Assembly (NCBI GenBank): GCA_944989445.1
Contig: CALYLW010000137.1
Coordinates: 750,134 to 814,133, forward strand
Origin: Ampullaceana balthica
Taxonomy: Eukaryota; Mollusca; Gastropoda; Lymnaeidae
DNA: 64,000 nt
Direction: 5' to 3'
The notes below the pieces were generated by a model. It did no database searches. It worked only from the letters and a program-made list of their open reading frames with translations, and was not told the DNA's origin. Each line of letters starts with the position of its first letter. Within the stretch, counting starts at the first letter, position 1. A program made the translations under genes and the position numbers. Positions 36,707-48,646 of the stretch are shown piece after piece.

Positions 36707-37048
36707 CTCACAACTGCTAAAACATGTAGTAGCTGAATGATTGCCAATATTTTAAAAATTATATGTATTTAAAATGAGGTTGTAAAAAAATATTTTAGGT
36801 ATAATTGGATAGCATAGACATAAAGGGATAACGTAGAAACATTGGAATAGCATTGAGATGATGTGATATTGTAGAGATAATGTGATAACAGAGGCGCAAT
36901 AAGATATCTTGAACATTAATGGGAAGGCAGAGACATAATGGTATAGCATTATAGACATAATAGGATATCATCGTAGATATAATGGGATAAACACAGTTAA
37001 CCCTTAGTTGATTGCCTTGTATAAAGCGACGCTAGTTTTGACATTTCC
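36707..37048. other. Non-genic stretch with degenerate ATA-G-GATA words
   Basis: Loosely repeated words (ATAATGGGATA, ATAGCATAGACATAA) suggest an old decayed tandem array of about 20-25 bases period, but units are too diverged to define. Confidence 0.35.
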
Positions 37049-37056
37049 CTTTAGAC

Positions 37057-37256
37057 CAGCGGTTCCCAACCCGTGGGTCGCAACGCCCACTTGGGGGTCG
37101 CGACGGAATTTCTGGAGGTCGCCAACTGTCGACTAAAAAAATATTCACTATAATACAAATTTTCACTATTTTGTAAAAACTTTATTTCATGGGGGTCGCG
37201 GGTCACATGGCTTTTATAAAAAGGGGTCGCCACCCAAAAATGGTTGGGAACCACTG
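37057..37256. mobile_element. hAT MITE, CAGCGGTTCCCAACC family
   Basis: Ends are CAGCGGTTCCCAACCCGTG and TGGTTGGGAACCACTG. A perfect 8-base duplication, CTTTAGAC, lies at 37049-37056 and 37257-37264. Length 200 bases, with GGGGGTCGCGACGG and CATGGGGGTCGCGGG inside the ends. Clearly hAT by duplication size and by the CAG...CTG ends. Confidence 0.92.
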
Positions 37257-37264
37257 CTTTAGAC

Positions 37265-38503
37265 AATACGTCACCTCATATAGTCCTACATGGCGGGGGT
37301 GGGGGGAGGAGATCTGATTATTCAACTTTCCTTCACAGAATAATAAATAACTTTCCAGCTTACCTAACTCTCAGAGGGTTGAAAAGTGGACAGGTCTTAA
37401 AATAGCTTCATTTTTAGTTATGTCTTAAGTCATAAGTTCGTGTACCTTATTGTGTAACAGGTGCATCGGGGGTTCTTTGAAGTTTGACGATATAGCCTTC
37501 GTGGAATTATCTGGAGGAGGGTGGGGTGGAGGAAGTCTTGTCCTGGCTGCTAGAACCACCAAAAAATTAGGGGTGTGGGGGGGGGGCGATTATATTATTT
37601 CGTATCATTATAAACTGTCCAACTTTTTGTTTCTAATCAAAATTCTCTTATATTGTCTCTGATTGGTTCACGAATGAAATACAAATATTTATAAAATACA
37701 TTGATAGAAGTAATAATGAAGGCCTCTAGATTTAGACAATAACAATAATGAAGACGATAATAATTATGGAAAAAAAATAATTATAATTATAATAACAGCA
37801 ATAAAATTAAAAACTCCAAAACAAAATTTCGTATGAACTATAGTTATAGAGCCTTTTTTGCACATGCGTTGTATAGATGCTTTGGATTTACTCGATTATC
37901 GTTAAAAAATTGTTGTTTATTAATTTTAACCAAGACGAAAAAAGTACATGAGAAAGATTACCTCATTTTCATTTTTTTTTAAGTTAAAAAAAATTTCATT
38001 CCTTTTCTATTTAAAAAAAAATTAAATATTAAAAAAAATATATATACACCAAGTTTTGTTTAAATTCTTCAAAATGTCTGGTCGCCACCTCCAGCATGTC
38101 GAGAAGCTCTGCCCCTGGAATCCAGCCCATCGTACGTTAAGTGGCAAGTAACAAGGTGCTTCCTTCTGTTCCACCGCTGGATGATTGTCCCTGACACGCT
38201 AATAAACGAGACCGCTCGTTGTGGGTTTGTATAAGGCAAGCCCTCGTACACGGATCGTCTCTTATGGAGATCACGTCATACACGTCATTCACGTCATACA
38301 ACCCTAGCTCGCGTTTGCTTTCGTTTGGTGAGTGACGTCTTCAAAATGGGACGTCGGGAGTCGATACCGAGACTTGTTTTCAGATCTGTCGTCACATACG
38401 TGTCTATAGGCAAATTCTATATCAGGCTACTTTAGTTAATTATAAAAGCAATAAGTATATTTTTTTTAAAATGTAGATCTCGGAATGTTTGTGTGTGTAT
38501 ATA
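37265..38503. other. AT-rich non-genic stretch
   Basis: G-rich run at about 37575-37590, A/T tracts at 37970-38045, and GC-richer unique sequence at 38080-38400. No gene recognised. Confidence 0.45.
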
Positions 38504-38511
38504 CTTTAAAT

Positions 38512-38698
38512 CAGTGCTTCTCAAACTTTTTAGTATGGCGGACCGGCAGGATTTTTTTCCATTGCACCCGGGACCGGTGCACTATTTTCCCTGCACTGAC
38601 AATTTTTTCTGTCCTTCTTTTTGAGAACATCTGCGGACCGGCAGCGGATGGCCCACGGGCCGGCACAGGTCCGCGGACCACCACTTTGACAAGCACTG
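38512..38698 (-). mobile_element. hAT MITE, CAGTGCTTCTCAAAG family (copy 2, inverted)
   Basis: Same family as 13061-13245 in opposite orientation: it begins CAGTGCTTCTCAAACTTTTT and ends CCACTTTGACAAGCACTG. A perfect 8-base duplication, CTTTAAAT, lies at 38504-38511 and 38699-38706. Length 187 bases. Confidence 0.93.
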
Positions 38699-38706
38699 CT
38701 TTAAAT

Positions 38707-39200
38707 CAACAATTATAATTTTTTCTTATAGCCACCAGCTGAAAATCTCGTCAGATATCAGTAGCATTACGTAGAATACCCATAAATCTCTCACTGGATA
38801 CTCGACCCCCACTTAAAGTCGAACAATCCCACAAGGTAACCGTCCCACCAAATAACTATCCCATGAGTCTGAAGAATTTATACCGTCCAGGAGAGAAAAG
38901 AATCTTCCCTTCACGTTTCTTCTTTTCTTCTTTTCTGTTGAAGTCTTGAAACTTTGACCGAGTGTTCCGTACGAGCTCCTCTGTCGCCTGGCCAATAAAT
39001 AACGAGCGGTTGTCGAGGGCCTGACAGTGAGTTAAGGGAGCCTCTATCACCAACACTGTTCATCACTTGGTGGGTAGAGCCAGGGGCGTCATTACTCGAC
39101 CCTGACGATGAGAGATCTGCTATACCCGGGAATGAAGTCAGGGGAGTCAGCTTCAAAGTCTTGGAACAGTGGTTCTCAATGGGTGTTGCATATCAGAGAC
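38707..39200. other. Non-genic stretch
   Basis: Ends with CAGTGGTTCTCAATGGGTG at about 39169-39187, a lone hAT-type terminus whose partner was not found; the AAT microsatellite replaces what would follow. Confidence 0.45.
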
Positions 39201-39320
<120 letters not shown>

Positions 39321-39652
39321 GAAAAATTAAATACTCTCCCCCAAAGAAAAACTCGCCTCTATTGCGAATTATTATTATTATTGATATATATATATATATA
39401 TAGCCCTCTTACGTCTCACAAGCCATCTGCGCACCCACAGCTGAATTCAAAGCTAACAATAAAACACGATGATTAAATAGGTCAAGGGCGATTGTATGGC
39501 ACTCATATGAAACTGTGTATGAGTGGTTTCTATAGTAAATTTGATTGTTTGTATGCTCATATTGTTATGTGGTAGTAAATATTTTCGAAAACAAAAATAT
39601 TCCTTTCAAAAACAGCGGATACTATTTCAATAATCAGAAAAATGAAAATATA
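39321..39652. other. Non-genic stretch
   Basis: A short TA run lies at about 39384-39401. No gene recognised. Confidence 0.4.
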
Positions 39653-39720
39653 CCTGTAACCAGTGGCGTAGCTAGAACTTTTGCCGCCCGGGGCGGTCTT
39701 CTGATTGCCGCCCTTTTTAA

Positions 39721-40117
39721 GGGCCGTCCATAAATGACGTCACGCACTTGGGGGGGGAGGGAGTCACAGGTTTGTGACAATGTGTGACGAAGGGGGGAGG
39801 TGTTTAAGAAATGTGACGTCACGTCAAAACGCGCAACTTTAAATAAATTTCCGCTTAAATATTTGATTACTGACACTTTATTTAATGACGTTTATGTAAA
39901 ACGCGTGTTACGATATTAGAATGCAGCCTTACACTAAAAACATACTTAAATGGCAAAATTTTTATTTGAAACATGTTCATTTTTAAAACACAAAATACGG
40001 CTTTATGACGTCTTATTGAAGAAGGAGTCTAAGTTTTTTTGACGACGTGTGACGAGGGGAAAGGGGGGGGGGTGTAAAAATCAGCCAAAATAGCGTGCTT
40101 CATTTATGGACAGCCAC
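39721..40117. mobile_element. GGGCCGTCC-family MITE nested in the hAT
   Basis: Starts GGGCCGTCCATAAATGACGT and ends at a degraded complement (GCGTGCTTCATTTATGGACA). Subterminal GTTTGTGACAATGTGTGACG and TTTGACGACGTGTGACGAGG with G runs mark the family. Length about 397 bases with an AT-rich interior. It sits about 60 bases inside the hAT's left end, so it is younger than the hAT insertion. Confidence 0.8.
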
Positions 40118-40689
40118 TTAGTCGATTATATTATGGTTTTTAAAAATTAATGGACATGAATAAATAATTGTAATTGAAACGAAGGAAAGGTGGGGAACAT
40201 GTTTACCATTGGATGCCATATTTATGTAAGCAGTAATAAAATAGGCCGCATAAGATTATATACCTATAAATACACATTTATAAAAATACAAGATACTTTT
40301 TTAAAGGCCACAAGAAAGTTACTGAGTACGCAGGACCCCCCCCCCTTCCGTGAGACAAAACATATTCCAAATTTACAACCCAAAAAAAAACATTACCAAT
40401 TACTATTACTATTCTTTTATGTTGTATTTATAAATCATTGATTTTTTTTACAAACAAAGAAATTGTATACATTAGCAGTGGCTTGACATTTGGGCAGTTG
40501 ACAAGGGCGCCGGCCTGCGCCAGTTCAAAAGGGCGCCGCTAAATCTGTAATTTTATAAATGTTTACTTAAATAAAAAGCGCCAAAAATTAATTAGCCATG
40601 CAAGGGCGTCAAAAACCCAGTTATGCATCTGTACATTAGTATGTTAACATATTTATACATTTACTTTCCTAACTTTCATAATAGAAAAA

Positions 40690-41530
40690 TCGTGTATTAT
40701 GCTTTCAAAATTTAAATTATTTGTAATATCTTGTTCTATGGACAGTATTGCAAGATTTTGTTGTCTTTAATCGCTCATTGTGGAACGAAGATACTTTTTT
40801 ATCAACATTAGTTTGGAGAAGCTCCATTCACAACTAGCGACACTGATAGCAATAGCTGAAAAAAGTCATAGCAAAATTACAATGTTGGGTACAGAATTTT
40901 CCAATCTATACTGTTGAATAAATTGTAATAGATCAAAGGTGCCTTTCCCCCCGTTTTTCTAATATAATGCCTCTTCTTGTAGTGTAGGTACAGCCATAAA
41001 AACCTGGATCCTTTTTCTTTCCATATTGAACTGTCAATGTCAATAAAGTAATTTATTTGATGTTCAAATGCTTCATTTATAAGGTTAAATGGTATTATAT
41101 ACGGATATTTTCTTGCAAGGAAATGCAACTCATCAAAGCGTTATTTTTTTTCTTTTATAATTCCATCCATGGATAAAAACATTTCTCGTTGTACTTCTTG
41201 TTTTTAAGATAGAACCACGTCTTCTGAATTTCCCCTACTCATATTTTTCTCCTTCTAACTAGGCGTTCAGTTGATATCTCCATCTCTTCACAAATTGTTT
41301 GGCTGATATAACAGCATTTTGTATTAGCATATCTTTTTGTTCCATGCAATGGCTTTGCATTAATTTTTAAAAAATGACGGGTTCCCATAAATTGAGATAA
41401 CATAGAAGAGAAAAAGATTGCATAGAATTGAGTAAAATTCCAGCATCTGATCTCGTTTTCCTAGTTACCTCTTCAGATGTCAATTTTTCCAAGACGTTTG
41501 AAAGTTTAAAATATGTCTTTTACGAAATTA
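40690..41530 (-). pseudogene. hAT transposase remnant with hATC dimerisation region
   Basis: On the minus strand, 40690-40869 encodes SVASCEWSFSKL, LRSTMS and, after one stop, NLAILSIEQDI. That is the conserved C-terminal hATC dimerisation segment of hAT transposases of the ZMYM/KIAA1586-like kind, with the typical Ser-Cys-Glu-x-Ser-Phe-Ser core. Upstream (41128-40877) is an 83-codon open frame starting MHFLARKYPY, which fits the less conserved stretch before hATC. Still further upstream (about 41500-41300) VTRKTRSDAGILL and FSLLCYLNLWEPVI resemble the helical insertion domain. The frames are broken by several stops and shifts. No BED finger or catalytic Asp could be placed, so the N-terminal half is lost or unrecognisable. 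It is the remains of the enzyme that once mobilised this element. Confidence 0.8.
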
Positions 41531-42286
41531 TTATGCCTATTGTGGTGTTTATTAACAGAGAAATTTGAATATTTACATATTCTTGTCATAAATCTTAATA
41601 ATTTTCCATAAAATAGATGAATTCAAATTATTTACACATTACTATTACTTTAATTGGATATGCGTAACATGTTTAATGAATAACCGTATTTTAATGAAAA
41701 ACACAAATTATGTGTGCTACTTTAATGCAATAAAAACAAAATAAATGTAATTTTTAATAACTTACCTTACAATAATTACTGAAAACTGAAATGGTAATAT
41801 AAATTACTACTTGCAAGTTAAACACAATATTTGAACCACCATGCCACGTAAGTACTTGTCCGCGCAGCATTCTGCGAAGTCGAAATTCCACGCAAAACTG
41901 TCGTGGCGATATTAATAGCACACATTATTCGGCCCGGCCGTGTTGTGTTTTTTTGGTAGTTTTCTTATAAAAAACGTCATCTTTGACTTATACTGCTTAG
42001 TTTTCCAAACAAATGGATACGTTTTTTGAGCGATTTAAAATTTTTGAACGGTTTTGCGTTAGCTTTAACATTCACTATGTAATCAACAAAATGTTGTGCC
42101 AATCCGTTTATTAAGACTAGAAATTACGAATATTTTTGTTTCACCTTTGTTTTCCCACTTTAAAAGAAAAAGGGTGGTTGTAGGTATTGGTTGTTCTTTT
42201 CAAATGCCCACAAATGCCGCCCCTAAATGAGTGCCGCCCGGGGCGGACCGCCCCACCGCCCCCCTAGCTACGCCACTGCCTGTAAC

Positions 42287-44017
42287 TTGTAACGTTCCGT
42301 CAAAATAATGGCTAAGAAAAATTATTATTATTATTTTAACATTGTCCTCTAAAATCTCTAAAAATAAGGTGTCATCAAGGATGCGTCCAGTTACAACACT
42401 ATCAGACAAAGATAAATTCCAAGGAAAGACATGGCCATCAATGTTATTTTCATTTAGGACTGAGGGTAAAACCGGTAGAAAGAACTCACTAGAATCCAAA
42501 AAAAAGTGTATAAATGATAAGAAAAGGCTTCCTTGCATTAATTGTATTAAGAGGAACAAACGAAGTTATTTTAAAGTGTAATCGTTTTCATCCATAGGTG
42601 GAGGCTTTGTGCACCCTTTACAGACCACTTGAGCCACAGTGTCCTATCGAATTCCGACTTAACGCAATCACGTATAAGGGTGTATTTCCCGATGAGTCTA
42701 GAACCGCTGACCAGTGGGTCCCAGTGACTAACTCTCCCGAGGGTGATATCTGTCTCAGCGCACTGAAGAGGCTAGAAAGATTCTGTAGGTGCGGGGAGAG
42801 AGGGGGGAGGGAGGAGGCGAGGGTGAAGAACTCTCGTGAGATTGTGATGATAGAAGAAAAGGGAGGACCGAAGGAGAAGACAAATGAGGCGGAACTGAGG
42901 ACATGTTATTTTTTTTTCCTCGATTAAAGAAGCTTGTCGAGTTGATAAATCACGTGGTGTTCAAGGGGCGTGAACCGCCTTCAAAGGGAAGCAATTTATT
43001 TAGTGTTATGAATGCGGATTTGAAATTAAGTGGAAGAGGAGGATTGAACAAGCGAGTGACTTTAGTTGGTGTACGTTCTCTGTGTGACTCATTGAGATTT
43101 AGGGGGAGGGGAGGGGGGGTTAATGTTGGGGTTTGCTGTAGGTAAGAGTGGTGTTTGATAAATGAGGGCGCCAAATTTTAGCCCCAGGGTGGCATTTATG
43201 TATCGGATTAGCCGAGGCGATTCCGAGCAACAAAATACTTTATGACTTAGTTTCACTCCGTAGATCACAAGATTTTCTTGAATACTGATTTTCGTCAATA
43301 AAAACGAAATTGATAGCTCGTGGTATATTAACTTATTTAAAAAGAAATATATTTTTTAAAAACTTTATATTAAAAAAAAACAATTTAAAAAAACAAACAA
43401 ACAAATTAATAATATATCCATTTATTCTAACCATTTTGTTAATCCAGAAGCATACACTACACTCTTATCATGCATGCCATATGTTTAAAAAATGTACGGA
43501 CTCCCAATTTATTTCCATATCCCCTAAGTAATCATAGACCCGTAGTATGTTCTGCCATGGCCATAAACACAATATGAATACATATATTTGCGACTCGGTC
43601 AATATCCAGAAAATTTCATTACAATACACATTTTTCAATAGACTCCCGTTTTAACAATTTATTTTATAGCTATTCAGCTAAGCGGGGCCGGTACTTGTCT
43701 GTTTTAGTCTCTAAACTTTCATTCAATCTCTTACTGTCAGCCTGAACGTGCTACAATGGAATGCAAAATATTGACTGCTTGAATAAATAAAGGTACGATG
43801 TTGACTATTGTTATTATCATTTGGAACTCGGTTATCTCGACATCGGTTAACTCGCAAACCCTATTTAACTATTAACGATTTAGAAGGGACTCGTCAAACT
43901 CTTTTTTGTTTTATCATTTTCCTATCGGTTATGTCGATTATTTTATGCCCGCTGAAGCCCATTATCTTGAGCGCAAAAAAAAAGACACTTAATGTCGGTT
44001 ATCTCGATCCCCATGAC
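42287..44017. other. Non-genic stretch with a possible pogo-like relic at its right end
   Basis: No gene recognised in 42287-43800. From about 43830 to 44010 the words CGGTTATCTCGACATCGG, CGGTTATGTCGATTA and TCGGTTATCTCGATCCCC recur, and similar text (ATATCGGTTTT, TCTCGATCAAC) resumes at 44652 after the hAT MITE. This is the style of pogo/Tigger-type termini, but no paired ends could be fixed. Confidence 0.4.
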
Positions 44018-44607
44018 CAGGGGTCGGCAACCTGCGGCTCGCGAGCCACATGTGGCTTTTTCGATCTGCAGATGCGGCTCTCCAGTTCCATGCACAAATA
44101 TTAATAATTACCCGTATATCATTTTATTTTCAAAACTCATGTTAGTGGCTCTTTCTTCTTCTTCTTCTTCGTTCTCAATTTGAGTATTGCGTGCCGACGA
44201 GTTTTGCGCCAATTGGCCCGTGGTCTCCGACTTCAGCCTGCTGTTTTTTCTGGATGTGCTTCCATAGCCTTTGGTCAGCCAAGACCATCTGCAAGGCAGC
44301 AGTTGATTTTGGCAAGTGATGCAGCGTTCACATGCCACGGCTATAAGGGTTCCACGCATTACCCAGCCGCCTTTTATTTTCCCAAACTATGCGTTAGGTA
44401 CCCACTCGAAGCTGGGTGGACTCGGGGACGCCCTAGGCCCCGGGAACAAATCCATGGCTTCCCATGGATTCGAACCCGTGACCATCGGTTATCCAGTCGA
44501 GTGCGCTACCACTCGACCACCGTATCCCCGAGTGGCTCTTTAAAAACTGGGAAATTTTGTAAATTGTAATTTTATGTTCTTCCGTCTCAAAAGGTTGCTG
44601 ACCCCTG
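44018..44607. mobile_element. hAT MITE, CAGGGGTCGGCAACC family, split by a SINE
   Basis: Ends are CAGGGGTCGGCAACCTGCGG and AAAAGGTTGCTGACCCCTG. The flanks CCCATGAC and TCCATCAC agree at 6 of 8. Without the SINE and its duplicated target the MITE is about 200 bases, the normal size for this kind. Inside the left end is GCTCGCGAGCCACATGTGGC. Confidence 0.88.
44155..44530 (-). mobile_element. tRNA-derived SINE
   Basis: Read on the minus strand the element begins at 44530 with CGGGGATACGGTGGTCGAGT, has an A-box-like GGTCGAGTGGTAGCGC and a B box GGGTTCGAATCC (about 44466-44477), and ends in a short GAA repeat at 44155-44172. An 11-base target duplication, AGTGGCTCTTT, lies at 44144-44154 and 44531-44541. 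Length 376 bases. The head is tRNA-like and was presumably transcribed by RNA polymerase III. The body after the tRNA head was not matched to a named SINE domain. No LINE partner tail is recognised, and the GAA tail differs from the GATAA tail of the LINE family in this window. Confidence 0.88.
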
Positions 44608-46100
44608 TCCATCACCAATCGCCTGTTTAAGCACATGTAATATAGCCCCCATATCGGTTTTCTGTTTTCTCGATCAACTGTCATTTCGTCGCTTTTGGCA
44701 ACGCTAAAGGCCGACGACATAACAGGGTTACACTATGTATTATTATTGTCATTATTATTATTATTATTATTACCACTATTCATGATAACTATAATATTAT
44801 TTAAACATGGTGAGCTTTTTTTTCTTTCAAACGAAGACAACAAATTTGAGACCGTTATTTTACTATAAAAATAGAGGAGGTCAAACTCGTGTAAACATTC
44901 AACATAAAAGTCTGGAGAGAGAAAATAAAGAGAGACATATCGAGACATTTGACCCTTGACAAAGATGGAGGAGACCACTCGAAAGTTCAAGATTTATGCC
45001 CCATTTTTTTCCTTCTCCGTCTTGACGTTGCGCCATGTGTTATCGGCCCCTGACCAAATAGATGGCACTGATCGCGTGGGCGCAACTGATTCACTATCGC
45101 TGGCCCCGGCGACACGAGTTACATCATTTGAGCTCTAATTTTGTGACACTTTATTGTATGACTCGTCATATTCGCGCAAGGGCCACTCGTTCTGTGAGAC
45201 AAAAGTCCATCTATGCGTGACAGCCAGACCAAACAAACAAGCAGACACTAGGTCTCGTGTCAGTTTGGTCTCAAGGGCCCTACACATGTCTAGGACCGTC
45301 AAATACCATCCCGAGTCTGCAGCAACCACCCCACACACACACTTTTCCCCAATGAGCTGCATTTATAATGACCCCATATGACGGCTGCGACGTCAAGCTC
45401 GATGTGTGATAATAGCACGAACGTTGGCTCACACACAAAACATGCAGTTTTAGCATGACATGCAAATGGACGAGTGCAGGACACATCCGGTGTTCACAAA
45501 TAAGATGCATATAAATGGGATTAATATGGCAGGCGTTCGTCGAGGTTTATCAGCGCTCTATGTGGTCATATGAAAATGCCATAGGAATTTTAGTTAACTG
45601 GAGATAACATGCCAAGAAAGAGCGGATAACTTATCCCAATCCACCAACCGGAAATAAAAGAAAGGTGGGTAGCGATCCTCGAATTTCCCATCCCATAATG
45701 GTACTTAACTAAACATGTATTCAAGTAACTCACTTTATCTTTACTAGTAAATGGATAACATGTAAACATGTTAATACTATAATACCAGCCAGTGCTAAAC
45801 CCCTTTTGGTACACCACCGCAAACATTTTTCTAATGGCCCTTAACTAATTAATAATTTTCTTATTAATCGTACCTTATGTCTGGCTGACCGACATGTCTA
45901 CAGAACTCCCTAGTGTGGTGAATGGCTCTAATACTTTGGCGTCAAGTATGACTTGCGGAAAGTGATATCACTGGCCTGTTTATTTATACATTTTGTATGA
46001 CAGTTAAGTACTCAATCGAGTACATTCCCCCATACCGTCCACGTAAGGAATTGTCAGCACTTAATTGTTCTGCTCTTTGCAGTATTCTCCAGGTTAGTTT
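44608..46100. other. Non-genic stretch
   Basis: An ATT run lies at about 44738-44771. Short frames at 45135-45510 have no recognisable domain. No gene recognised. Confidence 0.45.
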
Positions 46101-46903
46101 GTCTAATGGTACTGGGTATTTCTGATGTCTAATGGTACTGGGTATTTCTGATGTCTAATGGTACTGGGTATTTCTGATGTCTAATGGTACTGGGTATTTC
46201 TGATGTCTAATGGTACTGGGTATTTCTAATGTCTAATGGTACTGGGTATTTCTGATGTCTAATGGTACTGGGTATTTCTGATGTCTAATGGTACTGGGTA
46301 TTTCTGATGTCTAATGGTACTGGGTATTTCTGATGTCTAATGGTACTGGGTATTTCTGATGTCTAATGGTACTGGGTATTTCTGATGTCTAATGGTACTG
46401 GGTATTTCTGATGTCTAATGGTACTGGGTATTTCTGATGTCTAATGGTACTGGGTATTTCTGATGTCTAATGGTACTGGGTATTTCTGATGTCTAATGGT
46501 ACTGGGTATTTCTGATGTCTAATGGTACTGGGTATTTCTGATGTCTAATGGTACTGGGTATTTCTGATGTCTAATGGTACTGGGTATTTCTGATGTCTAA
46601 TGGTACTGGGTATTTCTGATGTCTAATGGTACTGGGTATTTCTAATGTCTAATGGTACTGGGTATTTCTGATGTCTAATGGTACTGGGTATTTCTGATGT
46701 CTAATGGTACTGGGTATTTCTGATGTCTAATGGTACTGGGTATTTCTGATGTCTAATGGTACTGGGTATTTATAATGTCAAACGATACTGGGTATTTCTG
46801 TGCGATGCACTGAGTATTTCTGTGCGATGTACAACATTGTACTGGGTATTTCTGATGTCTAATGGCACTGGGTATTTCTGATGTTAAATGGTACTGTGTA
46901 TTT
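46101..46903. repeat. 26-base minisatellite
   Basis: About 26 highly uniform units containing CTAATGGTACTGGGTATTTC then TGATGT, starting at 46101 and continuing to about 46770, then four or five degenerate units (TGTGCGATGCACTGAG and similar) to 46903. Only single GAT-to-AAT changes break uniformity in the main part. Confidence 0.97.
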
Positions 46904-47173
46904 ATGATACATGGGTATGTCCGATATTCCCCTAATCATATGTGCCAACCCAACCACATCCAGAGTGTAAACACGGTCAATCACCTGCTGGCCAACGTCT
47001 CCTAAATAAACACGCCCCATCCATAACATTTGTTGACACTTTCATGGACCTAGATGTCCATGCATTAACATATATTACGAGCACGGTTTTATGTTAGCAT
47101 ATTTATGAACGTCGTGCAGATAAACACATAACAACAGAATAAATTAAATCGTAAAGAACCATGGGTGTGGTCC
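46904..47173. other. Non-genic stretch
   Basis: No recognised feature. Confidence 0.4.
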
Positions 47174-47181
47174 CTTTTACA

Positions 47182-48309
47182 TAGGGTCGCCAGATATGTG
47201 TACACCAACAGGAGGACATAATAGAACGGAAAGGAGGACGACAAAGGAAGTAATTTTGAATATTTCATTTGAGTCGTTTCGGATTAAACACACAGTCACT
47301 ACAGTTGTATTTCAATAGATGCCAATTAAGTGTATCTTAATCTTATTGAATTTTTGGTTTTCAAATTTTTAACATCAATTAAATATCCAATATTAAAGTC
47401 ATCACCTTATAATCTGATTATGGCATATTACATGGCATATTTCTCGGACGAAAATATTAAATGCCATCTAAAGATTGACCCAATTTATCAACAGTACGGG
47501 GAGTGGGGTGGGGAGAATTACGTGCTTTATTATTGCTTCAGTCTTTGTTTCTGTACAAGCAATATGTTTAGAGATTTCCAAATCTTCAAATAATGTGTGC
47601 ATCAAACCAGCTGTGAAGGTCATCGAGTTGTGAGATTGATGATGACAAACTCTATGAAATGCCAAAGTTGCTTCAGCTTCATGTACTTTCAGCAACACAT
47701 TTGAATACTTGGGCTGAAAAAAAAGACGTCAATTTGCTAGATGACGCGAAAAGTTTGATTACGGTTTCTATGTCTCTCACTGTCATCATGGCGCTCCACG
47801 TCAGTAGCTCCTTTGTTGGCAACGGACAAGTATAACTATCGCATATCATACACTTCGCCTCATTCTCAATGCGTCCTTCAACGATGCAAGGAGACTTATT
47901 TTTTTCAGTGTTCGAGAATTAGCATTTTCTCATTGTAGAAGCTATCTTCATAAACATAGACGGCAAAAATTACAAATTATTTACCAGAACCCGAAATAAC
48001 ATTAACATTTTGACCATAAATAATACAGCACCAGTGCTGCCAGCGCTAAGTTTTCCAACACAGATCTAGGCTTTTTTCGTCCTTGTCTAGGTTTTTAAGT
48101 TTTTTATTTCAAAAATAGCGGTAATCTAGTTTTTTTTAAATTAAATTAAACATACGATGTAATAGTTGTAACAACGATACATAAAAATTATAATTTAAAA
48201 TATAAGAAAAGCCGGACATTTTAAAGGATTTTAGCTTTGCCTGCCGGACGGAGGACATTGAGCTAAAAGGAGAACATGACATCCTTTTGCCGGACGTCTG
48301 GCAACCCTA
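47182..48309 (-). mobile_element. 1.1-kb hAT-type element, TAGGGTNGCCAGA family
   Basis: Ends are TAGGGTCGCCAGATATG and CGTCTGGCAACCCTA. The flanks CTTTTACA (47174-47181) and CTTGTACA (48310-48317) match at 7 of 8. Related AGGAGGAC and GGAGGACA words follow inside both ends. The minus strand holds an N-terminal hAT transposase remnant (47468-47870) while the catalytic and hATC parts are missing, so it is an internally deleted copy. Confidence 0.82.
47468..47870 (-). pseudogene. hAT transposase N-terminal remnant (BED finger plus following region)
   Basis: On the minus strand, about 47870-47780 gives AKCMICDS and, in a shifted frame, TDVERHDDSERH: the Cys-x2-Cys and His-x5-His halves of a BED finger separated by a frameshift. 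Then ASSSKLTSFF (about 47745-47716), a linker commonly found after BED fingers in this group. Then an open frame (47698-47468) with EAEATLAFHRVCHHQSHNS and ETKTEAIIKHVI, which resembles the region just after the linker in BED-hAT transposases. The RNase-H-like domain is absent. Two frame changes rule out function. Assignment is from remembered family appearance; a profile search against hAT/BED transposases would settle it. Confidence 0.7.
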
Positions 48310-48317
48310 CTTGTACA

Positions 48318-48477
48318 TGATGAGATATCGCTCGCCATCTCTGCCAAGAATGTTGTTGTTGTTGTTAAAGAAAGTTAAAAATAGACATCTTAAGCCCCCC
48401 CCCCTTCCACCCAAAAAAGAAAATTTCATAGCAATAATAATTTCATTTTGATTTCCTGTGGAACATAGGGCATCTGT
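48318..48477. other. Short non-genic spacer
   Basis: GTT repeat near 48352-48366 and a C run near 48396-48405. No gene. Confidence 0.4.
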
Positions 48478-48610
48478 CATATGACCTCTGTCATATGCCT
48501 GTGTCATAGCACCTTTCTCATATGCCTTGGTCATATGCCTATGTCATAGCACCTCTCTCATATGCCTTTTGTCATATAGCCTCTGTCATATGCCTATATT
48601 ATATAACTCC
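48478..48610. repeat. Degenerate array of GTCATATGCCT-like words
   Basis: About nine to eleven loosely repeated units of 11-15 bases (CATATGCCT, CATAGCACCT, CATATGACCTCT). Confidence 0.7.
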
Positions 48611-48646
48611 TGTCATTGAGCCACTGTCTACATACGACAGTTATAG

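Larger units (their letters stand above)
39661..42278 (-). mobile_element. 2.6-kb hAT transposon, CAGTGGCGTAGCTAG family, decayed
   Basis: The left end CAGTGGCGTAGCTAGAAC and right end CCTAGCTACGCCACTG are inverted repeats of about 15 bases. The 8-base target duplication CCTGTAAC is perfect at 39653-39660 and 42279-42286. Both ends continue with GCCGCCCGGGGCGG-type blocks (39683-39696, 42233-42246). The body carries a broken transposase on the minus strand (40690-41530) and a second, later MITE (39721-40117) near the left end. The element is near full size for a hAT but inactive. Confidence 0.92.

Noticed and set aside
36292..36747. Frames repeating a ten-residue motif on both strands
   Set aside because: By-products of the 10-base array; open on both strands at once.
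44463..44530. Functional tRNA gene
   Set aside because: The tRNA-like part has poor arm pairing and is the head of a 376-base SINE with a GAA tail and target duplication.
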